Source: Desulfobacterales bacterium (lineage in GTDB: Bacteria; Desulfobacterota; Desulfobacteria; Desulfobacterales; JAHEIW01). From it: a DNA stretch of 56,834 nt. The position numbers and the translations under genes are program-made. Below are positions 42,722-51,841 of this stretch, piece after piece. The stretch lies in NCBI GenBank assembly GCA_030145015.1, contig JAQYWI010000009.1:1-56834 (forward strand), given 5' to 3'. How positions within the stretch are numbered: the first letter of the stretch is position 1; each line of letters begins with the position of its first letter. Under the pieces are notes generated by a model. That model saw only the letters and a list, made by a program, of their open reading frames with translations. It was not told where the DNA came from and ran no database searches.

Positions 42722-44074
42722 TTATACCAACCCCTGATCCAGCATGGCATTGACAACACGCACAAAACCGGCACTGTTGGCGCCCACCAGATAGTTGCCC
42801 GGCGCGTCGTAGCGTGCCGCCACATCCAGGCAGTTTTGATGGATGTTCTGCATGATGGTTTTAAGACGGCGATCGACCTCCTCTGCAGACCAGTTCAGGA
42901 GCATTCTGTTCTGGGCCATTTCTAATCCGGATACAGCCACCCCGCCTGCATTGGCGGCCTTGCCCGGTGCATAGAGAATCTTTTTATCCGAAAAGATTTT
43001 GACAGCCTGCGGCGATGAGGGCATGTCGGCACCTTCGCAGATCAATTTGATGCCATTGTTGAGAAGATTGTAGGCATCATTCTCCGAAATTTCGTTTTCC
43101 ACGGCACAGGGAAATGCACAATCGGCCCTTTGGTTCCACAAAGGATTGTTATCCAGTGAGGTGTCGGCTTCCGTATAAACCGTTTCGGAATATTTATCGA
43201 CATATTCTTTGATTCTTCCCCGTTTGAGATTTTTTAAGCGCTTGACGAAATCCAGCTTTTGTTTATCGATACCTTCCGGATCATGGATATAGCCGGACGA
43301 ATCAGAGAGGGTCAGAACTTTGCCGCCCAGTTCAATAAGTTTTTCAGCCGTGTGTTGCGCCACGTTCCCGGACCCGGACACCAGACAGGTTTTGCCTTCC
43401 AGGGTATCATTGCGGGCTGCGAGCATCTCGGCTGCAAAATAGACAACGCCGTAGCCGGTTGCTTCGGGACGAATATAACTTCCGCCCCACTGCAAGCCTT
43501 TGCCGGTCAATACGCCGCTAAATTCATTGCGTTGTTTTTTATACATGCCAAAGAGATACCCGATCTCTCTGGCCCCTACACCCAGACCACCGTCAGGGAT
43601 GTCCGTATCCTGGCCGATGTGATGGGCCAGCTCGCTCATAAAACTCTGACAGAAGCGCATAATCTCATTATCTGATTTTCCTTTGGGTTCAAAATCCGAT
43701 CCTCCCTGGGCACCGCCCATGGGCAGCGTTGTCAGGGCGTTTTTAAAGGTTTGCTCGAAGGCCAAAAATTTTAGAATGCCAAGACTGACCGAAGGGTGAA
43801 ATCGCAACGCGCCTTTGAAGGGCCCCAGAGCGCTGTTCATTTCTATCTGGTACCCACGATTTACGCGCACATAGCCTTCGTCATCCATCCAGGGCACCCG
43901 AAACAGGATCACGCGCTCGGGTTCCGTGATTCGCTCGAGAACACCCAGCTGGCGATATTCCGGGTGGCGGTCTAAAACCGGCTTTATGGAGTCAATGACC
44001 TCCTTTACAGCCTGGTGAAATTCTTTCTCCTCCGGATCTCTTGCCAAAATCCGCTTTAAAGTAGTATCTGCCAT
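42722..44074 (-). CDS. Glutamate dehydrogenase-like protein with altered active site
   Basis: A 450-residue protein of the hexameric NADP-type glutamate dehydrogenase family, similar along its whole length (GKGLQWGGSYIRPEATGYG, VSGSGNVAQH, ALPCA-like FPCAVENE, PGKAANAGGVAVSGLEMAQN). Two active-site positions differ. The LPMGGGKGG motif reads LPMGGAQGG, with Gln (codon at 43706-43708) for a substrate-binding Lys. The PAGDIGVG motif reads PDGGLGVG, with Gly for the catalytic Asp. The other Lys (GPFKGALRFHP and GKSDNE) remain. The usual reaction is therefore doubtful. AAGGAGGT precedes the ATG. The neighbour is a glutamate-synthase-like gene, so a nitrogen role is likely. Confidence 0.85.
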   Translation of the reverse strand: MADTTLKRILARDPEEKEFHQAVKEVIDSIKPVLDRHPEYRQLGVLERITEPERVILFRVPWMDDEGYVRVNRGYQIEMNSALGPFKGALRFHPSVSLGILKFLAFEQTFKNALTTLPMGGAQGGSDFEPKGKSDNEIMRFCQSFMSELAHHIGQDTDIPDGGLGVGAREIGYLFGMYKKQRNEFSGVLTGKGLQWGGSYIRPEATGYGVVYFAAEMLAARNDTLEGKTCLVSGSGNVAQHTAEKLIELGGKVLTLSDSSGYIHDPEGIDKQKLDFVKRLKNLKRGRIKEYVDKYSETVYTEADTSLDNNPLWNQRADCAFPCAVENEISENDAYNLLNNGIKLICEGADMPSSPQAVKIFSDKKILYAPGKAANAGGVAVSGLEMAQNRMLLNWSAEEVDRRLKTIMQNIHQNCLDVAARYDAPGNYLVGANSAGFVRVVNAMLDQGLV

Positions 44075-44099
44075 CTCTTACCTCCTTCAATTGGGTCAC

Positions 44100-44260
44100 T
44101 GAGCTATAAGTGGTTTCAAAACCCCATCTGAGGCCCAATGGCTGCGTTGCAGGCCTCCGATAAATGCTCACATACCCATGTATGCTGCGCGTTATCGATC
44201 GGCCTGCGCCTTGCCCTTGAACCTGATCTGAGGTTTTGAAATCACTTCTAAATAAAAACC
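44100..44260. repeat. Palindromic intergenic repeat between the gdh-like and glutamate-synthase genes
   Basis: Ends AAGTGGTTTCAAAACC (44108-44123) and GGTTTTGAAATCACTT (44232-44247) pair. Inside, GCAGGCCTCCGATAA and TTATCGATCGGCCTGC pair around ACATACCCATGTATG. The symmetry over 140 bp implies a cruciform-type mobile or REP-like unit. Confidence 0.75.
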
Positions 44261-44272
44261 ATTTCTAAAAGT

Positions 44273-45856
44273 TTAAGCATCGATGATCTCTAAAGCTTCC
44301 TGCCGATACGCATCCATAACATACTTGATGCCGGTGATGTTGGCACATTCTTCCGTCAAGGAGAATAGATCGTCCCGGCCGATATAGCCCACTTCCCAGT
44401 TGCGAGATCCTGCCATCAGCTGCTGAAGCCCCACTTTGATTTTATCCACGACATTGTAGAGCCCAACAGCGCCCAATGGTATGTTGTCCATCTCTGATCC
44501 GTATTTGGCCTTTAGAACTTCATAGTTCATAAAGATTTCTTCTTTGGTATATCCGAATTTCGATACGGTCGACGGCAGGCCCCCATCTTCGTCCCGCAGC
44601 CATTTTTCGGTATTCTTGCCGACCATGCCCGGAATCATCAATGCCCGGCCCATGCAAATCGCTTTGCAATACGGTGCGCCCAGAGCCAGGGCTTTGAAAA
44701 CATGGTCTTCAGAGGAAAAGCCGCCTGCAAAAGCGAGATCCGGAACGCGCTTGCCGCTTTTTGCAAGCCGTTCGCTTAACTCATAGGCCATGGAATGAAG
44801 GTAAATAGCAGGAATGCCCCATTCGGTCATCATTCGCCAGGGGCTCATTCCGGTTCCGCCCGGGGCCCCATCAATGGTCAGCAGATCAATTTCGGCATCG
44901 CTGCACCAGCGGATGGCCATGGCCAGCTCTCTCATCGGATAGGCGCCGGTCTTGAGGGTAATGCGTTTGGCGCCCAGTTTGCGCAAACGCTGCACCTCGT
45001 TCATGAAGCTTTCCTGATCGATGAAACCGAGGCGCGAATGCCTTTCAAATTGTTTCAGAGGTCCGGCCTTAAAAGAGGCCTGATGCGCAGGGTCTTCCGG
45101 ATCCGGAGTTACGATGTAGCCTCGCTTTTTTAATTCAATGGCGCGCTCCAGAGAGTTCACTTTGATTTCGCCCCCGATACATTTGGCACCCTGGCCCCAC
45201 TTTAATTCAATGGTTTCCACCCCATGCTTCTCAATGACATATTCGGCCACGCCATTACGGGTATCCTCCACATTCATCTGAATCATTATATCGCCATAGC
45301 CTTCGTGGTAGCGGCGATATTCCTTGATGCGGCGATCCATCTCCGGCGAGCTTTTGATCAGACCGTTGTCGCCAAATTCCAATTCGGGATCAATCCCGCA
45401 AACATTTTCCCCGCACACCAGACTGATCCCGCTGATGGCGGCACCGATGGCGAAATGATCCCAGTTTATGCGCGCAATATCCGTGCTGCCGAGAGCACCC
45501 GTGAATATCGGCACTTTCATCTTGACCTTATTCGTAACGCCATATTCGGTCTCGGTATTGACGTTTGGAAAGGTGGCCTTATCGGGATCGGCTTCAACCC
45601 CTTTGGCGCCAAGGGCATACCCCATAATATTTAAATGGGAGTAATCCACCGGATAGTCCTTGTCCGCCCCGGCGGTAACACTGCCGAAGGGCTGCGGGTA
45701 AAGAAGCTCCCGCCCCCGGAAAGTGGCTTTGAACATATCGCAATTTCCTTTGCAACCATCCAAACATCTGCTGCAGATACCGGATTGGGGTGCAACGTCG
45801 CGAGATCTGTTTTTGGTTTGAAGCGCTTCGTTTGCATTGGGTCGATTGAGATTCAT
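44273..45856 (-). CDS. Glutamate synthase FMN/FeS domain protein (GltB2-type)
   Basis: A 527-residue protein corresponding to the central FMN-binding TIM-barrel domain of glutamate synthase. The N-terminus adds a cysteine cluster (GICSRCLDGCKGNCDMF). Barrel landmarks include DLLTIDGAPGGTGMSPWRMM and LAFAGGFSSEDHVFKALALG, which bind FMN and 2-oxoglutarate. The amidotransferase and NADPH domains of the standard enzyme are absent, as in archaeal-type and many anaerobic GltB2 proteins, so ammonia or glutaminase subunits must come from elsewhere. AAGGAGTG precedes the ATG at 45856. It is upstream of the gdh-like gene on the same strand. Confidence 0.88.
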   Translation of the reverse strand: MNLNRPNANEALQTKNRSRDVAPQSGICSRCLDGCKGNCDMFKATFRGRELLYPQPFGSVTAGADKDYPVDYSHLNIMGYALGAKGVEADPDKATFPNVNTETEYGVTNKVKMKVPIFTGALGSTDIARINWDHFAIGAAISGISLVCGENVCGIDPELEFGDNGLIKSSPEMDRRIKEYRRYHEGYGDIMIQMNVEDTRNGVAEYVIEKHGVETIELKWGQGAKCIGGEIKVNSLERAIELKKRGYIVTPDPEDPAHQASFKAGPLKQFERHSRLGFIDQESFMNEVQRLRKLGAKRITLKTGAYPMRELAMAIRWCSDAEIDLLTIDGAPGGTGMSPWRMMTEWGIPAIYLHSMAYELSERLAKSGKRVPDLAFAGGFSSEDHVFKALALGAPYCKAICMGRALMIPGMVGKNTEKWLRDEDGGLPSTVSKFGYTKEEIFMNYEVLKAKYGSEMDNIPLGAVGLYNVVDKIKVGLQQLMAGSRNWEVGYIGRDDLFSLTEECANITGIKYVMDAYRQEALEIIDA

Positions 45857-46227
45857 CTTTCACTCCTTGCCTGACATAGTCTATGGTTAATAAATCCGTC
45901 TCACGCTGATCGGTTACAGGTTGTTATTACCTGGATTTTGCACGAGTTGGAGGGTGAAAATTAATGAGATAAAATGATCCTCATCCATTAAACATAATCC
46001 CAACTTCTCATTACTTTTCATGCAAGATTCAGGTATTAAACCGGATGCTTTGCAAGGAAACGATTTCAACCGCAAAGTTTAAAGCGCTGACGGGCTTTTG
46101 CCTTCGGGGGGTCGATGGTCGAAAATTCAAGCCACCCGCCAGGCGGGTGGTTGTTAACACTCCCATCGCCAAAGAATTAAAAATCGTATCGTACTGTTTA
46201 ATCGATTTTCGGGATAAAAATCAAGCA
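45857..46227. other. 371-bp stretch upstream of the glutamate-synthase gene
   Basis: It holds a copy of the palindromic repeat (45925-46038) and a CCACCCGCC-A-GGCGGGTGG hairpin (46132-46150) of the kind found at 50800-50995 and 56700-56834. The remainder, about 80 bases up to the end of glpB, shows nothing recognisable. Confidence 0.5.
45925..46038. repeat. Palindromic repeat family, third copy
   Basis: Ends ATTACCTGGATTTTGCACGA (45927-45946) and TGCAAGATTCAGGTATTA (46021-46038), inner arms GTGAAAATTAATGAGA and TCTCATTACTTTTCA. It has the same orientation as the copy at 42519-42724, and lacks that copy's internal palindrome. Confidence 0.78.
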
Positions 46228-47508
46228 TCAATTGATAAAGGAATTAACGGCCCCGAATGCGGTGGCGATGGCAAGGCCGGCACCGCATTTCATGCGTTTC
46301 CAGTCATTGTGTGCCAGAATCGAACCGGCCGCAAAAAGCGACTCGAAAGCAGGTTGACGGGAATGATTTAGCGGACGAAATTTGTCATCAATTTCCAGGC
46401 CGCTTTGATTAATTAAATGTCCACGGGGATCCAGAAAATTGCGGCGATGCCACTTTGCCCTGCTGTCGGGCTGGTAAACTGGCAAACCAAAGAGGGTTTC
46501 GTGAATACGCTTGCGGTCGGCATGCAGCCCGCCTCCGATAAATCGTCCACTTGCCAGGACGATTCCCCTGGAGTGAATGATGTGTTCGACATCGTTGCTG
46601 CCGATATGGGTTTCAAAATGCCCGCCTGCCGGTTGCCGGACCTGTAAAGCTCGCTTTAAAGAAAAATAGTGAACGCCTTTCGAGCGTAGCCCTCTTTCAA
46701 ATGCTTCCTTGAGCCGCAGTCCGGGAACCGAGGGGGGGATGGTGGGAATTTCAAAGAGCGGTATGCCGATCAACGCCTCAAGGTGGGAGAGCACCTCATG
46801 CGTTCGATACAGCCCCAGAATAGCCGGCAGCCCCACAATTTTTGATTTTTTTATAAGAGGACGCACGACCGCTGCCAGTTTCTCCCGGTTGTGCGGCAAC
46901 AGCAAAGCATTGGCCATATGTTCCGCATACACCTCGCTTAAATGGTCGCTACCCGGAAACGAGGTCCGGGCGGCACGTAAATCACTCCATCCATTTTGTA
47001 AAGACGCTGCAATCTGGCGCGCACTGAATCCTTTCAAACCCCGGATATCGATAATCAGAGCGGGCGGTTTTTCTTCCAGCGCCCGAACCCCGTTCCACAT
47101 GGTATGCGGGACACCGTATGTCGGTTTGATCGTACCCAAGGCGGTCAACACGCGGCTGTTATGATCCATGCGTCTGTGATAGGCAAGACCGGCTTCTTCC
47201 AAGAAGGTTAAGATTTCATCAAAAGCGGCTTTGATATCATCTTTTTTTAACCGCGCATAAGGGTGATCGGGAATATCCCGTTTGAGCGCATCTAAAGCGG
47301 CCCAGGGATCACTCCAGAGCCGCTTTTCACTCACCGGGTGCACGCCCAGCAGATCCAGCAAACCGCTGGCAAAAACAATTTCTCCGATATGACCGGTCTG
47401 CACAACGGATAAACCTCTGGTGGCAGCAAAAAGGGCCGCCGCCATACCCGCCAGGCCGGTGCCGATGATGCACAGATCACATTTGATGGGTTTAAAGTCT
47501 GAAATCAT
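46228..47508 (-). CDS. glpB: Anaerobic glycerol-3-phosphate dehydrogenase subunit B
   Basis: A 426-residue flavoprotein. The N-terminal FAD motif is CIIGTGLAGMAAALFAATRG (14-33), followed by the GEIVFASGLLDLLGVHP segment and a C-terminal LFAAGSILAHNDW and GAGLAIATAFGAV pair, all characteristic of GlpB. With GlpA and GlpC it oxidises glycerol 3-phosphate at the membrane and reduces menaquinone. glpA lies upstream on the same strand; no glpC is found in the window, so the iron-sulfur membrane link must be elsewhere or replaced by an Hdr-like protein. Confidence 0.9.
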   Translation of the reverse strand: MISDFKPIKCDLCIIGTGLAGMAAALFAATRGLSVVQTGHIGEIVFASGLLDLLGVHPVSEKRLWSDPWAALDALKRDIPDHPYARLKKDDIKAAFDEILTFLEEAGLAYHRRMDHNSRVLTALGTIKPTYGVPHTMWNGVRALEEKPPALIIDIRGLKGFSARQIAASLQNGWSDLRAARTSFPGSDHLSEVYAEHMANALLLPHNREKLAAVVRPLIKKSKIVGLPAILGLYRTHEVLSHLEALIGIPLFEIPTIPPSVPGLRLKEAFERGLRSKGVHYFSLKRALQVRQPAGGHFETHIGSNDVEHIIHSRGIVLASGRFIGGGLHADRKRIHETLFGLPVYQPDSRAKWHRRNFLDPRGHLINQSGLEIDDKFRPLNHSRQPAFESLFAAGSILAHNDWKRMKCGAGLAIATAFGAVNSFIN

Positions 47509-47554
47509 ATAAGAACATTTTCAACATTGATGATTTAAATTTAATGTTACCTTT

Positions 47555-47745
47555 GCCAATTAAATCCGAAATCCGAAGCACGAAGCACGAAACAAATCCG
47601 AATATCAAATGACCTAATTTCTAAACGCTTGCAAAAGTGCATTGCTCTTTGAATGCAGAATAAGAAATTTCTTGTTATTTTTAATTTTGAATTTTTGTTA
47701 TTCGAAATTGTTTCGTATTTCGAAATTCGATATTCGAATTTTATA
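47555..47745. repeat. Word-repeat hairpin element (word ATCCGAAATCCGAAGC)
   Basis: Left arm 47562-47611 repeats AATCCGAA and GCACGAA words; right arm 47680-47745 repeats TTCGAAATTG, TTTCGTATTTCG and ATATTCGAATTT words. It separates glpA from glpB; apart from it the 307-bp gap shows no gene. Confidence 0.7.
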
Positions 47746-47815
47746 TTGTAACCGCATGAGATTATGTCATTCCAACTATTATTGTCGAATGCATCCAGTG
47801 CGCTTAAGGGCACCT

Positions 47816-49366
47816 TTACAATTCCAACCCAAACAACCCGCAATGCAACGCTTCCAACAGCTCCGATTGCACAAGCTGTTTGTTCCAGAGCGTAGGGTGC
47901 TGCCCGTTCCAACGCCTGCCGAAAAACTCTTTGAGACTGGTTAGGCACTGTTCCGGCTGCAGTTCTCCCTGATCATATAAGTAGGCGGTTACGCGTACCC
48001 CGCAAAATGTGCCCTGACAGGCGCCTTTGCCGATTCGGCTGCGCAGGGCGATGGCGTTGAGATCCGGCTGCCCTTGCTGCTCACGAATGGCATCCACAAG
48101 GGCATCCACAGCGCTTTTGGGCACCATTTCGCATTCACATAGCAAAATGTCTTGCGAATCATGTTGCGCCATCCACAGTTTAGATGCCAGCCCGGCTTCG
48201 GTCCATCTTGCGGGCTGGGTTTCCGGAAGGGGGTCGGTTCCGGTTAGACAGGGTTTGGAAACACCCAGTCGGCTGCAGACCAGATCGGCTGTTTTTTCGG
48301 CCATTAACCGAAAGGTGGTCAGCTTGCCGCCGGAAATCGTCACAAAGTTCTCGAGACCCTCTTCAGCATGATCGATGAGAGCAAACCCCCGGCTGACATC
48401 GCGGTCATCGGACGAAGACTTCGATCCAACCAGCGGTCTGACACCCGCATACGCCCGAATATATCGAGCCGATTCCAGAGCCGGTATCATCTTGGTCGCT
48501 TCACCCACCATGGTGTCGACCTCCTCGACCGTAGGATACACCTGGTCCATGCTGTCTATGCGGATAGAAGTGGTCCCCAGAATGGACACCGTGCCCCCCG
48601 GAACCAGAATATCGGCATTGGCGGAAGGGCGCATTCGGTTCACAACCCTGTCCGTAATTCGGTTGTGGGTGATGATCAGACTACCTTTGGAATTAATAAT
48701 ATCAATCTCGGTCCCTGCCAGACCGGCAATTATACCGGCCCAGGCACCGGTGGCGTTGACCACCTGTTCGGACTCAATCTTAAATTCTTCGCCGGTCGTA
48801 AGGTTTTTCAGGCGGGTCGCCTGGATTTTTTCCCTGCTTTTCTCAAACCCAACTACTTTGGTAAATCGCAGCAGGCTGCTTCCCAGCGCCTGAGCCTGAG
48901 CCATGTTTTCCATTGAAAGTTTAAACGGGTCGATGGAGGCATCCCTGACCGAATAGGCCGCAATCAATTTTTCGGAAAGGGCCGGTTCAAGTTCGCGTGC
49001 CTCCTTAACGTCCAAGGCCTGCACCGGAATCTGGCAGCGGGAACACAGATGGGGAAAATCGGCCACGTATTTCTCATCATCGCCTTCAACTGCCACAAAC
49101 AGACCACCGGTGTCTTCGATACAATGCGGCGCCAGCTGTTTTAAAAGTGTTCCTTCTGTATGACATTCTGCGGCACTGCCCGGATCCGAAGAGACATAGC
49201 GGGCGCCGCTGTGCAGCAGACCATGATTGGCACCGGAGGCCCCGGCGTTGATGTCGCCCTGTTCGACGAGCGCACAGGTTACGCCGCGCAAAGCCAGATC
49301 CCGGGCTAACCCGGTTCCCGTAACCCCGCCTCCGATGATCAATACCTGAGCCTTTAAATTTTTCAT
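47816..49366 (-). CDS. glpA: Anaerobic glycerol-3-phosphate dehydrogenase subunit A
   Basis: A 516-residue flavoprotein with FAD motif LIIGGGVTGTGLARDLALRG (9-28), the SGANHGLLHSGARY segment that marks glycerol-3-phosphate oxidases and dehydrogenases, and a C-terminal BFD-type [2Fe-2S] domain (CECEM near 408, then GKGACQGTFCG). GlpA is the catalytic subunit of the anaerobic enzyme, converting glycerol 3-phosphate to dihydroxyacetone phosphate. It is divergent from phnD, with 249 bases between the two starts. The long gap to glpB contains a repeat element, but co-transcription is still likely. Confidence 0.93.
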   Translation of the reverse strand: MKNLKAQVLIIGGGVTGTGLARDLALRGVTCALVEQGDINAGASGANHGLLHSGARYVSSDPGSAAECHTEGTLLKQLAPHCIEDTGGLFVAVEGDDEKYVADFPHLCSRCQIPVQALDVKEARELEPALSEKLIAAYSVRDASIDPFKLSMENMAQAQALGSSLLRFTKVVGFEKSREKIQATRLKNLTTGEEFKIESEQVVNATGAWAGIIAGLAGTEIDIINSKGSLIITHNRITDRVVNRMRPSANADILVPGGTVSILGTTSIRIDSMDQVYPTVEEVDTMVGEATKMIPALESARYIRAYAGVRPLVGSKSSSDDRDVSRGFALIDHAEEGLENFVTISGGKLTTFRLMAEKTADLVCSRLGVSKPCLTGTDPLPETQPARWTEAGLASKLWMAQHDSQDILLCECEMVPKSAVDALVDAIREQQGQPDLNAIALRSRIGKGACQGTFCGVRVTAYLYDQGELQPEQCLTSLKEFFGRRWNGQHPTLWNKQLVQSELLEALHCGLFGLEL

Positions 49367-49615
49367 AATAAGTTCTTTTTATATAATTCGGAAAAATACA
49401 AATTAACGGCTTAAATGAATCTCATTTACAAATTGACAATAATACAGCAAGCAGGTAACTAATAAAGTCTCATGTAATCCATTAAACCGTTGCTTGTCAA
49501 AAAAAATCGCATGTTCGCAAAAGGAATTCGGCCGGGTATTGTTCGTGAAAAGCCGCATTTAAGAATGCTCGCCGAGCTAGATGGGGTTCATAACACTCTC
49601 AGAAAGGAGGAACGT

Positions 49616-50662
49616 ATGGTTAACTTGCCCTTTTTTTATCGTAAAGGCTTTTGTGGAGCTATTTTTCTAATAATACTGGCATTGGTCCTTGGTCTATCAG
49701 CCCCGGCAATAGCTACTGAATGCAAAAACCGCGGCGATTTGGATGTTCAATATTGTGACGACAACGGTGATCTTCTCGCCGATACGCCGACGGCCGCCGG
49801 TGAATGGCTCGACCCGGATATGCTCGTTTTCTCCTACACCGCGGTTGAGGATCCTTCGGTTTATGAAAACGTTTTCAAAGAGTTGATGGATCATATTGCG
49901 AAAAAAACCGGAAAGCAGGTGAAATGGTACGGGCCGGAGTCATATGCCGCCCAGGTGGAAGCCATGCGTTCCGGCCGGCTACACATTTCCGGATTTGCGG
50001 CCGGCGCCACTGTATACGGTGTCAACCTTGCCGGATTTCACCCTGCGGCCATGATGGGCAACAAAGACGGCACCTTCAGAGGCTACCAGCTGTGGTTGAT
50101 CACCCCCAAGAATTCCGATATTAAAACCGTACAGGACTTGAAGGGACGCAAGGTCGCGCATGTGACCCCTTCATCCAACTCGGGCAATCAGGCACCCCGG
50201 GCCTTATTCAAGGATATGGGTGTTGTGCCGGACGTGGACTACAAGGTGATTTACTCGGGCAAGCACGACAACTCCATCATGGGGGTCGTAAACGGAGATT
50301 ATGACGCCGCTCCGGTTGCCTCCACCGTGATGCAGCGTATGGTCGAGCGCGGGGTGTTTGATGAATCGGAAGTGCGCATCATCTGGAAATCGGATCAATT
50401 TCCCGGCACCTCCTATGGGTATATTTACAATCTGCACCCAAAACTTCAAAAGCAGATCAGTGAGGCCTTTCTGACCTTCGACTGGACGGGCACGGGACTG
50501 GCTAAGGACTTCGGAAAACGCGCCAACTGCTTTATTCCGGTTGACTACGCAAAACACTGGCAGGTCATCCGTACCATCCAGAAGGCCAATAACGTGGCTT
50601 ACACCCAGGAAGCCATCAAGGAATTAAAAGCCGGCAAAGCGAAAAAGAAGAAAAAGAAATAA
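49616..50662 (+). CDS. phnD: Phosphonate/phosphite-type ABC transporter substrate-binding protein
   Basis: A 348-residue periplasmic protein. The signal peptide (FCGAIFLIILALVLGLSAPA then IATE) precedes a PhnD fold with LVFSYTAVEDPSVYENVFKE and the SSNSGNQAPR ligand-loop region. PhnD-type proteins bind phosphonates, phosphite or phosphate esters; the ligand here is unknown. AGGAGG lies 5 bases before the ATG at 49616; an in-frame TTG at 49490 lacks support. The mature protein ends in a run of lysines (KAGKAKKKKKK), unusual for this family. phnC, phnE and phnE follow. Confidence 0.9.
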   Translation: MVNLPFFYRKGFCGAIFLIILALVLGLSAPAIATECKNRGDLDVQYCDDNGDLLADTPTAAGEWLDPDMLVFSYTAVEDPSVYENVFKELMDHIAKKTGKQVKWYGPESYAAQVEAMRSGRLHISGFAAGATVYGVNLAGFHPAAMMGNKDGTFRGYQLWLITPKNSDIKTVQDLKGRKVAHVTPSSNSGNQAPRALFKDMGVVPDVDYKVIYSGKHDNSIMGVVNGDYDAAPVASTVMQRMVERGVFDESEVRIIWKSDQFPGTSYGYIYNLHPKLQKQISEAFLTFDWTGTGLAKDFGKRANCFIPVDYAKHWQVIRTIQKANNVAYTQEAIKELKAGKAKKKKKK

Positions 50663-50998
50663 CACTTTCATTTGCGAGAAGGGCCGCCGCCTGTCACAGG
50701 GTGGGGGTGGCGGCCTGATCCGCGAGATTGGGTTTTCCAAACCGGGTGGTTGTTTGTATACCGACCGGGTGCTGCGCACCCGATCACAAACACAATGATT
50801 GCGAACTGACGTTCGCTTGTTTTCCCGTCCTAAGGCCGGAAATCCAAGCCATCCCGCTCACAGAGCGGTATGGTCATTGAAGCGCACCCGGTTCCACCGC
50901 GTTGTTTTCAACGATTGGGGCACTTTGCGCCCCTGTCTTTTACCGCCTTTGGCGCTAAAATCCAAGCCACCCGCTTTGCGGGTGGACGTTGACTCAAG
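50663..50998. other. 336-bp gap within the phn operon containing a chain of small hairpins
   Basis: A GGCCGCC/GGCGGCC hairpin (50682-50688, 50709-50715) after phnD may attenuate transcription. Further on lies the multi-hairpin repeat at 50806-50995. No gene is seen. Confidence 0.55.
50806..50995. repeat. Multi-hairpin repeat, copy 1 (upstream of phnC)
   Basis: Successive short stems with 3-5-base loops: GCGAAC-TGAC-GTTCGC, CCGCTC-ACA-GAGCGG, GGGGCAC-TTTG-CGCCCC, CCACCCG-CTTTG-CGGGTGG, linked by AAATCCAAGCCA-type spacers. The reverse complement of its last part resembles 56748-56834. Confidence 0.7.
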
Positions 50999-51841
50999 AT
51001 GCTTGAAATTATCCGTCTTTCGAAAGTCTATCCCACCGGGACCGCTGCACTGCAAGAAGTCAGCTTCGCGGTTGATGAGCCCCAGGTGGTAACGATCATT
51101 GGCCCCTCCGGTGCCGGCAAAAGCACCCTGATCCGCTGTATCAATCGACTGGTTGAACCCACCTCCGGAAAAGTCATGCTCGATGACATTGACGTGCGGC
51201 GATTGAACCGGCGTGAGCTGCGCAAAGTGCGCCGGCGCATGGGTATGATTTTTCAAGAGTATAACCTGGTGGAGCGCCTGACGGTGATGGAGAATTTGCT
51301 CTCAGGCCGTTTAGGCTACGTCGGTTTCTGGAAGACCTATCGCCGCAAATTCCCCCCCGCAGATGTTGTTGCCGCCTTCAAACTTCTCGACCGCGTCGGA
51401 CTCTCCGGCTATCAGGACACACGCGCCGACGCATTGTCCGGGGGCGAACGCCAACGCGTCGGGATTTCGCGGGCGCTCATGCAGCAGCCGGATCTTTTGC
51501 TGGTCGATGAACCCACCGCCAGCCTTGACCCCAAAACCTCACGCCAGATCATGCGGCTTCTGGTGGAGCTTGCCCATGAGCATGGAACCCCGGCACTGGT
51601 GAACATCCATGACGTAGGTCTGGCCCAGTCGTTTGCCGATCGCATCATCGGGCTATCCGCAGGTCAGATTGTCTTTGACGGAACCTCCCAGCAGGTTACC
51701 GCCGAAGTGCTTACTGAAATTTATGGTGAGGAGGACTGGAGCACAACCATCCGCAAGATCGAAGAAGACAACGACCAGGATACGGGAAAAGGGCTCTCTA
51801 AACACAAAGACAGAATAACGAGGGAGACAGCCGCCGGATGA
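50999..51841 (+). CDS. phnC: Phosphonate-type ABC transporter ATP-binding protein
   Basis: A 280-residue ABC ATPase: Walker [10 protein letters not shown] near 36-44, Q-loop [15 protein letters not shown], signature [12 protein letters not shown], Walker [13 protein letters not shown], and switch His in NIHD. The 25-residue C-terminal tail is charged. Overall it matches PhnC. Its stop overlaps the first phnE start (ATGA), so the three downstream genes are coupled. Confidence 0.93.
   Translation: MLEIIRLSKVYPTGTAALQEVSFAVDEPQVVTIIGPSGAGKSTLIRCINRLVEPTSGKVMLDDIDVRRLNRRELRKVRRRMGMIFQEYNLVERLTVMENLLSGRLGYVGFWKTYRRKFPPADVVAAFKLLDRVGLSGYQDTRADALSGGERQRVGISRALMQQPDLLLVDEPTASLDPKTSRQIMRLLVELAHEHGTPALVNIHDVGLAQSFADRIIGLSAGQIVFDGTSQQVTAEVLTEIYGEEDWSTTIRKIEEDNDQDTGKGLSKHKDRITRETAAG

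Noticed and set aside
48368..48916. A 182-codon plus-strand frame
   Set aside because: Shadow of glpA with no family features.
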